A stretch of 10,094 nt of DNA, taken from the NCBI GenBank assembly GCA_002298965.1, contig DBMN01000141.1, forward strand, positions 1-10,094, in the 5' to 3' direction. The notes beneath the pieces were generated by a model that ran no database searches, was not told the origin of the DNA, and saw only the letters and a list, made by a program, of their open reading frames with translations. This DNA is from Rhizobiales bacterium UBA697 (lineage in GTDB: Bacteria > Pseudomonadota > Alphaproteobacteria > Rhizobiales > Ancalomicrobiaceae). Shown piece by piece: positions 1 to 6,010 of the stretch. Within the stretch, counting starts at the first letter, position 1. The number at the start of each line of letters is the position of its first letter. Both the position numbers and the translations under genes were made by a program.

Positions 1-280
1 ACGCCGCCGCAGACGCCGCGGCCCCGCGCCCCGCGCGCCCCCTCACCTCTGACATCCGTCCCGGCGCGGTGACCCCCGCCGGCCGCTCTCGTGCCTCCGC
101 CCGGTTCGCGGAGAGACGACGAGGCGCGCCGGCGCCGCCGAGCGAAACGCGAGGGAAGGCTGCCTGCTCGCAGCCCTCGCGGATCGCCCCTCCCGCCCGG
201 CCCCACGTTCCCGCCGAAATCCCCGTCGACCCGCGGTTCTCCACCGCGGGAGAATGAATTTGCGCATGCCGCGACGAGGC
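1..280. other. Left flank without a supported gene
   Basis: This stretch is extremely GC-rich and low in complexity. Its open frames read as Arg/Pro/Ala-rich strings with no recognisable domain, signal peptide or ribosome-binding site. A possible minus-strand start (CAT at 53-55) would leave only 18 codons before the window edge, which is too few to judge. The only structured element is the stem-loop at 230-250. It may be the space between the nos operon and a neighbouring gene outside the window. Confidence 0.5.
230..250 (+). terminator. Perfect stem-loop upstream of the nosZ promoter region
   Basis: CCCGCGGT (230-237) pairs perfectly with ACCGCGGG (243-250) around the five-base loop TCTCC. 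It lies just before a locally AT-richer stretch and 30 bases before the FNR-type dyad. It could end transcription coming from the left flank, but there is no T-run, so the terminator reading is an inference. In DNA this GC-rich, a stem this short can arise by chance. Confidence 0.35.
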
Positions 281-294
281 TTGACCATCGTCAA
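281..294 (+). promoter_or_regulatory. FNR/CRP-family (anaerobox-like) operator
   Basis: TTGAC-CATC-GTCAA is a perfect dyad with two 5-base half-sites and a 4-base spacer, the architecture bound by the FNR/FixK/NNR/DNR family (consensus TTGAT-N4-ATCAA and variants). Such regulators commonly switch on nos genes under oxygen limitation or nitric oxide. If it acts as a class II site (centred near -41.5), transcription would start near base 329 and nosZ would have a leader of about 290 bases. I see no clear -10 element. The site is clear as sequence; the choice of regulator is inference. Confidence 0.65.
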
Positions 295-621
295 GGAAGC
301 TGGACGGCCCCATGACATGGTCGGCACCGGAAAGGGACGCGGTTCGTCGACCACGGTCGTCGAATCGAGAGACGGATCTCCGTCGCCTCGCCCGGACGCC
401 GCGAAGCCGGACCCGCCGGCCCGCGTCGGCGGTCGCGCCCCGACCCGCGGAGAAACAGAGAGTTTCGCGAACCGAATGGACGTTCCGCCGCCGTCGCGCC
501 CCGCGCCGGCGAAGGGAGAACGCGTGCCGTCGAACCGGGACGGAGCGCGTCGCCGCGTCGCGTGGCAGAGCCTCGCGCCGGTGGTCGTCCGAAGGCTCGC
601 GTCCCGAGCAGGAGCGCGATC
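295..621 (+). other. Long nosZ leader, no supported gene
   Basis: About 330 bases separate the FNR-type site from the nosZ start. A 123-codon frame (254-625) crosses it, but it is Arg/Pro/Ala-rich, uses codons such as GGA, CGA and AGA that the real genes avoid, and has no spaced ribosome-binding site. Two small dyads are visible: a 22-base imperfect one with one mismatched pair at 343-364, and GACGGA-TC-TCCGTC at 371-384. The stretch is best read as a long untranslated leader, possibly regulatory. I cannot assign a known riboswitch. Confidence 0.45.
610..614 (+). promoter_or_regulatory. nosZ ribosome-binding site
   Basis: AGGAG lies seven bases before the ATG at 622. It decides the start in favour of a protein beginning MRSILK, which has a clean Sec signal peptide, over an in-frame ATG at 562 that would put about 20 Arg/Pro-rich residues in front of it. 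Confidence 0.8.
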
Positions 622-2913
622 ATGAGATCGATACTGAAGACGTCCGTGGCCCTGGCCTCCCTCCTCGGTCTGACGACCGTCGGAGCCCTGGCCGCCGACA
701 ACCTCGACGACGTGATGAAGCGGCGCGGCCTGAGCCAGAAGGACATTCTGGCCGCCGCCAAGACCTATACGCCCACCGGCAAGCGCGACGAGTTCATGGT
801 CTTCTCGTCGGGCGGTCAGTCCGGCCAGATCATCGTCTACGGCGTGCCGTCGATGCGCATCCTGAAATACGTCTCGGTCTTCACGCCCGAGCCCTGGCAG
901 GGCTACGGCTACGACGACGAGTCGAAGAAGATCCTCGACCAGGGCAAGATCGACGGCCGTCAGCCGAACTGGGGCGACACCCACCATCCGGGCCTGTCGG
1001 AGACCGACGGCAAGCCGGACGGCCAGTTCCTGTTCATCAACGACAAGGCCAACCCGCGCATCGCGGTGATCAACCTGCACGACTTCGAGACGCAGCAGAT
1101 CGTGGTCAACCCGATCCTGCAGTCCGAGCACGGCGGCACCTTCGTCACGCCGAACACCGACTACGTGCTCGAAGCCGCCCAGTATCCGGGCGTGCTCGGC
1201 CGCGGCTACGCGCCGCTGTCGGAGTTCAACGACAAGTTCCGCGGCGCGATGACCTATTGGAAGTTCGACCGCTCGAAGGGCCGCATCGACGAGGCCAAGT
1301 CCTTCTCGATCGAACTGCCGCCCTACACCCAGGACCTGTCGGACGCCGGCAAGGGTCCCTCGGACGGCTGGTCCTTCACCAACTCGTTCTGCGCCGAGCG
1401 TTACGTCGGCGGCATCGAGAGCGGCAAGCCGCCGTTCGAGGCGGGCTGCTCGGCCAACGACGCCGACTATCTGCACGTCATCAACTGGAAGAAGGCCGCC
1501 GAACTGGTCGCGGCCGGCAAGGCCTCCAAGATCAACGGCCACGACGTGCTGCCGATGAAGACGGCGATCGAAGAGGGCATCCTCTTCCTCATCGCCGAGC
1601 CGAAGTCGCCGCACGGTGCCGACGTCACCCCGGACGGCAAGTTCATCATCGTCGGTGGCAAACTCGACACCAACGTGACCGTCTATTCGTGGGAGAAGAT
1701 CAAGGCGGCGATCGACGCCAAGCAGTTCGCCTCGAAGGACACCTACGGGATCCCGATCCTCGACATGAAGCAGGTGGTCCACAAGCAGGTCCAGCTCGGC
1801 CTCGGCCCGCTGCACACGCAGTTCGATTCGAAGCCCTGCGTCGCCTACACCTCGCTCTACGTCGACAGCCAGGTCGCCAAGTACGACTATTGCGAAGGCA
1901 AGGTGCTCGACAAGATCTCGGTCCACTACAACATCGGCCATCTCATGGCGATGGAGGGCGAGTCGGCCACCCCGGCGGGCAAGTACCTGATCGCTCTCAA
2001 CAAGCTCGCGATCGACCGCTTCAACCCGGTCGGCCCGCTGCATCCGCAGAACCATCAGCTCATCGACATCTCCGGCGACAAGATGGAACTGCTCTACGAC
2101 ATGCCGATCCCGCTCGGCGAACCGCACTACGCGGCGTCCATCTCGGCCGACAAGCTGAAGCCGGGCGTGCGCTACAAGTACGGCACCGACAGCCGCACCG
2201 GCGACACCAGCCCCTTCTCGGTCCGTCCGGGTTCGGAGAAGATCGTCAAGACCCCGGGCAAGGTGGAAGTCTTCGCCACCGCCATCCGCTCGCACTTCAC
2301 GCCTGAAATCGTCGAAGTGAACGAGGGCGACGAGGTCACCTTCCACATCACCAACGCCGAGCGCGCCGAGGACGAGACCCACGGCTTCGCGGTGTCGACC
2401 TACATCGGCAACCTCAGCCTCGAGCCCGGCAAGACCGCGTCCGTCACCTTCAAGGCGGATCGCGCGGGTGCCTTCTCCTACTACTGCACCGAGTTCTGCT
2501 CGGCGCTCCATCTGGAGATGGAAGGCTACCTGATGGTCAAGCCGAAGGGCGCCGCCGACACCGGGCCGGACAAGGCCAAGGACGCGGTGACCTACACCAA
2601 GACCGACTTCGACAAGCAGTACAACACCAACATCGAGACCCAGAAGGTCATCGACTCGGTCGTCAAGTACATCATGTCGACGAACTACAAGGACTTCCCG
2701 ACCGTCGTCGCCCTCGTCGAGGACGCCGTCGACCAGCTCAACTTCGCCAAGGACGCCAAGTCGAAGACCGACGAAGCGGCGAAGAAGAACGACTGGCAGC
2801 AGGGAACCCTGTGGGCGAACCAGTGGTGGCAGTACCAGGTCAAGGCCGCCGACATCGGTCTGCGCGTCAAGACCTACCTCGAGCAGAACGGCGCCAAGGT
2901 GGTCGCCAAGTGA
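622..2913 (+). CDS. nosZ: Nitrous-oxide reductase, Sec-type (clade II) NosZ
   Basis: This periplasmic multicopper enzyme reduces N2O to N2 with two electrons. The 763-residue product starts with a Sec signal peptide (about 1-24, ALA/A cleavage) and has no twin-arginine motif, which marks the clade II type. A seven-bladed propeller supplies seven CuZ histidines: H121 and H122 (DTHHP), H170, H331 (SPH), H398 (LHT), H440 (IGH) and H502 (EPHY). The C-terminal cupredoxin domain supplies CuA: H587 plus C622, C626, H630 and M633 in CTEFCSALHLEM. The EPHY and CTEFC forms fit clade II, where clade I has EPHD and CSWFC. Beyond residue 643 lies an unusual extension of about 120 residues without Cys or His. 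Clade I NosZ is about 640 residues. The gene is first in the cluster, behind an FNR-type operator, and is followed by three stem-loops. The identification is firm. Confidence 0.98.
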   Translation: MRSILKTSVALASLLGLTTVGALAADNLDDVMKRRGLSQKDILAAAKTYTPTGKRDEFMVFSSGGQSGQIIVYGVPSMRILKYVSVFTPEPWQGYGYDDESKKILDQGKIDGRQPNWGDTHHPGLSETDGKPDGQFLFINDKANPRIAVINLHDFETQQIVVNPILQSEHGGTFVTPNTDYVLEAAQYPGVLGRGYAPLSEFNDKFRGAMTYWKFDRSKGRIDEAKSFSIELPPYTQDLSDAGKGPSDGWSFTNSFCAERYVGGIESGKPPFEAGCSANDADYLHVINWKKAAELVAAGKASKINGHDVLPMKTAIEEGILFLIAEPKSPHGADVTPDGKFIIVGGKLDTNVTVYSWEKIKAAIDAKQFASKDTYGIPILDMKQVVHKQVQLGLGPLHTQFDSKPCVAYTSLYVDSQVAKYDYCEGKVLDKISVHYNIGHLMAMEGESATPAGKYLIALNKLAIDRFNPVGPLHPQNHQLIDISGDKMELLYDMPIPLGEPHYAASISADKLKPGVRYKYGTDSRTGDTSPFSVRPGSEKIVKTPGKVEVFATAIRSHFTPEIVEVNEGDEVTFHITNAERAEDETHGFAVSTYIGNLSLEPGKTASVTFKADRAGAFSYYCTEFCSALHLEMEGYLMVKPKGAADTGPDKAKDAVTYTKTDFDKQYNTNIETQKVIDSVVKYIMSTNYKDFPTVVALVEDAVDQLNFAKDAKSKTDEAAKKNDWQQGTLWANQWWQYQVKAADIGLRVKTYLEQNGAKVVAK

Positions 2914-2932
2914 CGCTCGCCTGAGCCGAGAC

Positions 2933-2955
2933 GGCGCGGGGGTCTCCCCCGCGCC
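2933..2955 (+). terminator. Stem-loop 1 after nosZ (10-bp perfect stem)
   Basis: GGCGCGGGGG (2933-2942) pairs perfectly with CCCCCGCGCC (2946-2955) over a three-base TCT loop, 19 bases after the nosZ stop. It is a very stable all-GC hairpin with no following T-run. It could protect the 3' end of a processed nosZ message or weaken read-through into the cytochrome genes. Confidence 0.6.
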
Positions 2956-2957
2956 CC

Positions 2958-2980
2958 GGCCGCCCTCCCCACGGGCGGCC
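2958..2980 (+). terminator. Stem-loop 2 after nosZ (8-bp stem, then CTTT)
   Basis: GGCCGCCC (2958-2965) pairs perfectly with GGGCGGCC (2973-2980) across a seven-base loop and is followed by CTTTCCC, a short T-run. It begins two bases after stem-loop 1, so both can form on the same transcript. It is the closest to a classical intrinsic terminator of the three. Confidence 0.55.
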
Positions 2981-2995
2981 CTTTCCCGAACTGCG

Positions 2996-3017
2996 GAAGG
3001 GCGGGTCACCGCCCTTC
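2996..3017 (+). terminator. Stem-loop 3 after nosZ (9-bp stem, tetraloop)
   Basis: GAAGGGCGG (2996-3004) pairs perfectly with CCGCCCTTC (3009-3017) around a GTCA loop and is followed by the T-rich TTCGTT. With the two preceding hairpins it makes a tandem array between nosZ and the first cytochrome gene. It could be a partial terminator or an RNA-processing/stability barrier that keeps nosZ message more abundant than the downstream genes. Confidence 0.6.
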
Positions 3018-3110
3018 TTCGTTCCGGTGCCGGGCAAGGGGCACCTCGGAACATCCGCTCGCGCGCCCGCGCGCGAACCCGATCATCCGACACCGAAACG
3101 AAGGTGCATC

Positions 3111-3755
3111 ATGCTGCGTTCGACGATCATCGCCCTCGGCCTCCTCGCCGCGGGCATGGGCTCGGCCTCCGCCCAGCCCGCCGCCGCCGACGGCAAGACC
3201 CTGTTCGCCACCAAGAGCTGCGTCGCCTGTCACGGCCGCGGCGGCGCCAAGGCGATCCAGACCTATCCCGAACTCGCCGGCCAGGACGCCAAGTACCTGC
3301 TGGAACAGATGACCGCCATCGCCGAGGGCACCCGCCTCTCCGGCCCCGACGCCCGCGGCTATCCGCGCACCCAGGGCATGAAGGACATCATGCATCTGGT
3401 GAACCCGGCCGAACGCCAGGCGATCGCCGAGTATCTCTCCAAGGAACCGGCGCCGAAGGTGCGTCCGCTCGACCCGCCGATCGACGAGGCCCGCATGGCG
3501 GCCGGTCGCGAGGCCTACCAGAAGGGCGGCTGCCAGACCTGCCACGGCGCCGACGGCCTCAAGCCGCTGCCGACCTATCCGATCATCGGCGGCATGAAAC
3601 GCGACTATCTCGTCCTCCAGTTGACGGAAGTCAGGGACGGCATCCGCCAGAACGGCAAAGTCAAGACGATGCTGCCGTTCGCCAAGAAGCTGGACGACGC
3701 CAAGATCGCCGCCATCGCCGACTATCTCTCGCAGATCGATCGCGCGGCGAAGTGA
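3111..3755 (+). CDS. Periplasmic diheme cytochrome c, c4-like (first)
   Basis: This is a 214-residue exported cytochrome with a Sec signal peptide (about 1-21, ASA/Q) and two class I heme c domains. The heme sites are C37-V-A-C-H41 and C141-Q-T-C-H145. Candidate distal methionines are M90 or M94 in the first domain and M187 (TMLPF) in the second. Each half has the c4-like pattern of a CxxCHG site, a Tyr-Pro-x-(Leu/Ile)-x-Gly loop and a C-terminal IA.YLS helix. The ATG follows GAAGGTG closely. An upstream in-frame ATG at 3027 would put an Arg/Pro-rich tail before the signal peptide and is unlikely. Lying between nosZ and the next cytochrome, it probably carries electrons to the CuA site of NosZ. 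It occupies the role of NosC proteins in other clade II clusters, but those I know of are monoheme, so I give no symbol. Confidence 0.9.
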   Translation: MLRSTIIALGLLAAGMGSASAQPAAADGKTLFATKSCVACHGRGGAKAIQTYPELAGQDAKYLLEQMTAIAEGTRLSGPDARGYPRTQGMKDIMHLVNPAERQAIAEYLSKEPAPKVRPLDPPIDEARMAAGREAYQKGGCQTCHGADGLKPLPTYPIIGGMKRDYLVLQLTEVRDGIRQNGKVKTMLPFAKKLDDAKIAAIADYLSQIDRAAK

Positions 3756-3787
3756 AGACCCCGATACGCCCCGATCGGAGACAGGAC

Positions 3788-4537
3788 ATGAAGAAGACTT
3801 TCGCTCTCTCCCTCGCCCTCGGCGCGATGTTCGCGGCCGGCGCCGCCTTCGCCGCCGGCAATGCCGCCGTCGACCAGCAGAAGTTCGAGGAGAACAAGGC
3901 CAAGAAGGAATGGATGAGCCAGGGCGGCGAGCGCGAGGAGGCCCTCACGCTGAAGCCCGACCCGAAGAACGGCCGCGACGTCTACGAGGTCTGCTCGGCC
4001 TGCCACATGCCGGAAGGCTGGGGCCTCACCGACGGCACCTTCCCGCAGCTCGCCGGCCAGCATCGCACGGTCATCATCAAGCAGCTCGCCGACATCCGCG
4101 ACGGCCACCGCGACAACCCGACCATGTATCCCTTCGCCCTGCCCTCCGAGATCGGCGGCACCCAGGCGATCGCCGACGTGTCGGAATACATCGCCGGCCT
4201 GAAGATGAATCCCGACAACGGCATCGGCAAGGGCGACGATCTGGAGCTCGGCAAGAAGCTCTATGCCGACAACTGCGTCCGCTGCCACGGCCCCAACGGC
4301 GAGGGCGACGCGGCCAAGTTCTATCCCCGCATCCAGGCGCAGCACTACGAGTATCTCGTGCGCCAGTATCGCTGGATCAAGGAAGGCAAGCGCCGCAACT
4401 CCAATCCCGAGATGGTCGAGCAGATCAAGAACTTCTCGGATCGCGACACGCTCGCCGTCCTCGACTACGTCTCGCGGCTGAAGCCGCCGGCGGAGCTCGT
4501 CGCCCCGGCCGGTTGGAAGAACCCCGACTTCCAGTGA
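3788..4537 (+). CDS. Periplasmic diheme cytochrome c, c4-like (second)
   Basis: The product has 249 residues: a Sec signal peptide (about 1-22, AFA/A), a charged Lys/Glu-rich segment (about 26-62) absent from the preceding cytochrome, then two class I heme c domains. The heme sites are C69-S-A-C-H73 and C163-V-R-C-H167. Likely axial methionines are M113 (TMYPF) and M209 (PEMVEQ). The first domain has the c4-family FPQLAGQ loop and an 'IRDGHRDN..MYPFA' distal segment much like the second domain of its neighbour, so the pair probably arose by duplication and divergence. GGAG at 3777-3780 gives good spacing to the ATG, and only 32 bases separate it from the first cytochrome, so the two are almost certainly co-transcribed. 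The inferred role is electron delivery to NosZ, either in series with the first cytochrome or from another donor such as the bc1 complex. Confidence 0.9.
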   Translation: MKKTFALSLALGAMFAAGAAFAAGNAAVDQQKFEENKAKKEWMSQGGEREEALTLKPDPKNGRDVYEVCSACHMPEGWGLTDGTFPQLAGQHRTVIIKQLADIRDGHRDNPTMYPFALPSEIGGTQAIADVSEYIAGLKMNPDNGIGKGDDLELGKKLYADNCVRCHGPNGEGDAAKFYPRIQAQHYEYLVRQYRWIKEGKRRNSNPEMVEQIKNFSDRDTLAVLDYVSRLKPPAELVAPAGWKNPDFQ

Positions 4538-4565
4538 TCGCGGCACGTCCGCTCGTCGAAGAGCC

Positions 4566-4598
4566 GGATCCGGCGTCACGAAGCGATCGGCCGGATCC
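4566..4598 (+). terminator. Stem-loop after second cytochrome (9-bp stem)
   Basis: GGATCCGGC (4566-4574) pairs perfectly with GCCGGATCC (4590-4598) over a 15-base loop, 28 bases after the cytochrome stop. The left arm overlaps a perfect 12-base palindrome (GCCGGATCCGGC, 4563-4574), so an alternative fold exists. There is no T-run. Confidence 0.5.
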
Positions 4599-4610
4599 CC
4601 AGGGACTCCC

Positions 4611-4646
4611 CGAGAGCCGCCGAGCCACAGGCCCGCGCGGCTCTCG
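4611..4646 (+). terminator. Stem-loop after second cytochrome (10-bp stem)
   Basis: CGAGAGCCGC (4611-4620) pairs perfectly with GCGGCTCTCG (4637-4646) over a 16-base loop. Together with the preceding stem-loop it ends the nosZ-cytochrome part of the cluster. It lacks a T-run, so it may be a processing or stability element or part of a factor-dependent terminator. Confidence 0.5.
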
Positions 4647-4688
4647 CCGTCTCGCGCGGTGCATGGCTCCCGCGTATCCATCAGCGGC

Positions 4689-4702
4689 TTAGCATATCTC
4701 AA
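4689..4702 (+). promoter_or_regulatory. Weak FNR-like site upstream of nosB
   Basis: TTAGC-ATAT-CTCAA has the TT..N4..AA layout of an FNR/NNR-type site but matches imperfectly: the left half deviates from TTGAC and the right half reads as TTGAG on the other strand. It lies in the most AT-rich spot of this gap, just after two stem-loops and about 100 bases before the nosB start, where a second promoter would make sense. This is a suggestion only. Confidence 0.25.
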
Positions 4703-4789
4703 GGACCCCGGCCGCCGTCGGTTCCACTCTCTCGGCAACGAAGGAGTGCGTCGCCGACGCCCCCCGCCGAACGCAGCCGCCCAGGCGGC

Positions 4790-4794
4790 AGGAG
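4790..4794 (+). promoter_or_regulatory. nosB ribosome-binding site
   Basis: AGGAG lies eight bases before the ATG at 4803. It favours this start over an in-frame ATG at 4659, which would add 48 Arg/Pro-rich residues ahead of the first membrane helix. Confidence 0.75.
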
Positions 4795-4802
4795 ATCGCC
4801 CG

Positions 4803-6002
4803 ATGACGTCAAATTCCCAGGCCGCCGGCCGTCCGAGCGCCGCTTCGGGACGCCCCGCCGTTCTCTTCCGCATCCTGGCGCTGCTCGCCCTGCTCGCGCT
4901 CGGCGGCAGCTACTACGCGCCCGCCTGGTGGGTGTCGCTGAAGGCGCCGAACTATCCGGCCCAGACCTTCCCCGACGGCGTCAAGATCCTCTTCCACGTC
5001 GACCGCGTCGCCAACGGCTGCTCGCTGCGCCAGTCGACCGAGGTGGTGGAGAAGGAAGCCCTCGACTGCGTGCACGAGATGGACACGATCAACCATTTCG
5101 TCGGCATGTACCCGATCGCCTCGGGCGGTCCGGTCGAGAAGCTGCTGTCGCCCTTCCTCTTCGCCTTCATCGGCGTGTTGATCCTCGGCTTTGCCACGCC
5201 CGGAACCCGCAATCGCACCGCCGTCATGGGTCTCGGCTTCGCCGCCGTCGCCACCTGGATGCTGATGTCGGTCTATTCGGCGAACGGCGTGCAGTATGTC
5301 GGCCGCAGCTGGGTCGCCGGCCTCGTCGACAGCCTCGGCCGCGCCGAGGACGAGACCAAGGACGAGAACCTCCACCCGGTCGTCCGCCAGCTGAAGGAAT
5401 CGCTCGCCAAGAGCGGCATCGTCGTCGACGTCAACGCCCCCAAGGCCGACGCGACCGCCACCAAGGCACAGCTCGTCGAGGTCTTGAAGATCGTCCACGA
5501 CATGAAGGCCCCGGTCGAGCTCGGCGTCGAGCCCAAGCCCTGGTCGAACCGCGGCATCGACGTCATGGCCTGGCACTACGAGGAGAGCCTCGGGCGCTGG
5601 TTCAACGAGCCGGTGAAGAACGGCCGCCTCGTCGCCATCATGCGCGTCGCGACGCATGTGACGGTCGCCGCCGTGCTGATCGCCATGGGCCTGTTCCTGT
5701 GGATCGCCCGTCGGCCGCGCTCGATCCTCTTCGCCGCCATCCCGGCGGTGCCGATGATCCTGCCGCTCGGCTTCATCGTCGAATACGCGTCCTGGCTCTG
5801 GTGGTACGGCCACAGCCTCAACGCCATGGGCGCCTTCACGCTGAAGCCCTTCATGCCGACCGTCTTCGGCGACGGCAAGGTGGCGCAGTTCTCCACCCAC
5901 TCGTACCCTGCCCTCGGCTTCGGCCTGATGTGCGCCGTGGCGCTCCTGATGGCGGTCGCCGCCCTGATGCGCCGCAATCTCCCCGAGGCGGCCAAGGACT
6001 GA
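4803..6002 (+). CDS. nosB: NosB-like inner-membrane protein of the clade II nos cluster
   Basis: This is a 399-residue membrane protein with about six predicted helices near 19-38, 114-131, 140-158, 276-299, 307-327 and 370-390. Positively charged turns (around 136-138 and 300-305) and the Arg-Arg tail fit both termini being cytoplasmic. Two sizeable periplasmic segments follow, about 40-112 and 160-275. The first has C73, C89, H91, M93, H98 and M102, closely spaced residues that could bind copper or form a disulfide. I assign NosB mainly by position, since clade II clusters carry a polytopic protein of unclear biochemical function just before nosD. Whether it supports maturation or electron transfer is unknown. 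It is followed by nosD after only eight bases, so translation of the two is likely linked. Confidence 0.65.
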   Translation: MTSNSQAAGRPSAASGRPAVLFRILALLALLALGGSYYAPAWWVSLKAPNYPAQTFPDGVKILFHVDRVANGCSLRQSTEVVEKEALDCVHEMDTINHFVGMYPIASGGPVEKLLSPFLFAFIGVLILGFATPGTRNRTAVMGLGFAAVATWMLMSVYSANGVQYVGRSWVAGLVDSLGRAEDETKDENLHPVVRQLKESLAKSGIVVDVNAPKADATATKAQLVEVLKIVHDMKAPVELGVEPKPWSNRGIDVMAWHYEESLGRWFNEPVKNGRLVAIMRVATHVTVAAVLIAMGLFLWIARRPRSILFAAIPAVPMILPLGFIVEYASWLWWYGHSLNAMGAFTLKPFMPTVFGDGKVAQFSTHSYPALGFGLMCAVALLMAVAALMRRNLPEAAKD

Positions 6003-6010
6003 GGCGGATC

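Noticed and set aside
1..55. Minus-strand start codon at 55-53 as the beginning of a divergent gene
   Set aside because: Only 18 codons are visible, the ribosome-binding site is poor and composition is low-complexity, so it cannot be told from chance.
254..625. A 123-codon frame in the leader whose stop overlaps the nosZ start (ATGA)
   Set aside because: The junction is suggestive, but codon use (GGA, CGA, AGA) differs from the real genes, composition is low-complexity, and the would-be ribosome-binding purines abut the ATG. The FNR-type dyad also lies inside it.
312..2306. A 664-codon plus-strand frame overlapping nosZ
   Set aside because: It is an Arg/Pro-rich out-of-frame reading of nosZ, whose own frame has all CuZ and CuA ligands.
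43..3093. A 1016-codon open frame on the minus strand opposite nosZ
   Set aside because: It mirrors the codon pattern of nosZ and its GC-rich leader, is dominated by Arg, Gly, Val, Asp and Leu, and shows no domain. Long antisense frames are expected opposite genes with very high third-position GC.
3104..3787. Reading the second cytochrome as starting at 3104, which would give a 477-residue protein
   Set aside because: The upstream part is an out-of-frame reading of the first cytochrome. The ATG at 3788 has a good ribosome-binding site and a clean signal peptide.
4928..6010. Upstream extension of the nosD frame to base 4928
   Set aside because: The added residues are an Arg/Pro-rich shadow of nosB. 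The ATG at 6011 gives a sensible hydrophobic N-terminus directly after the nosB stop.
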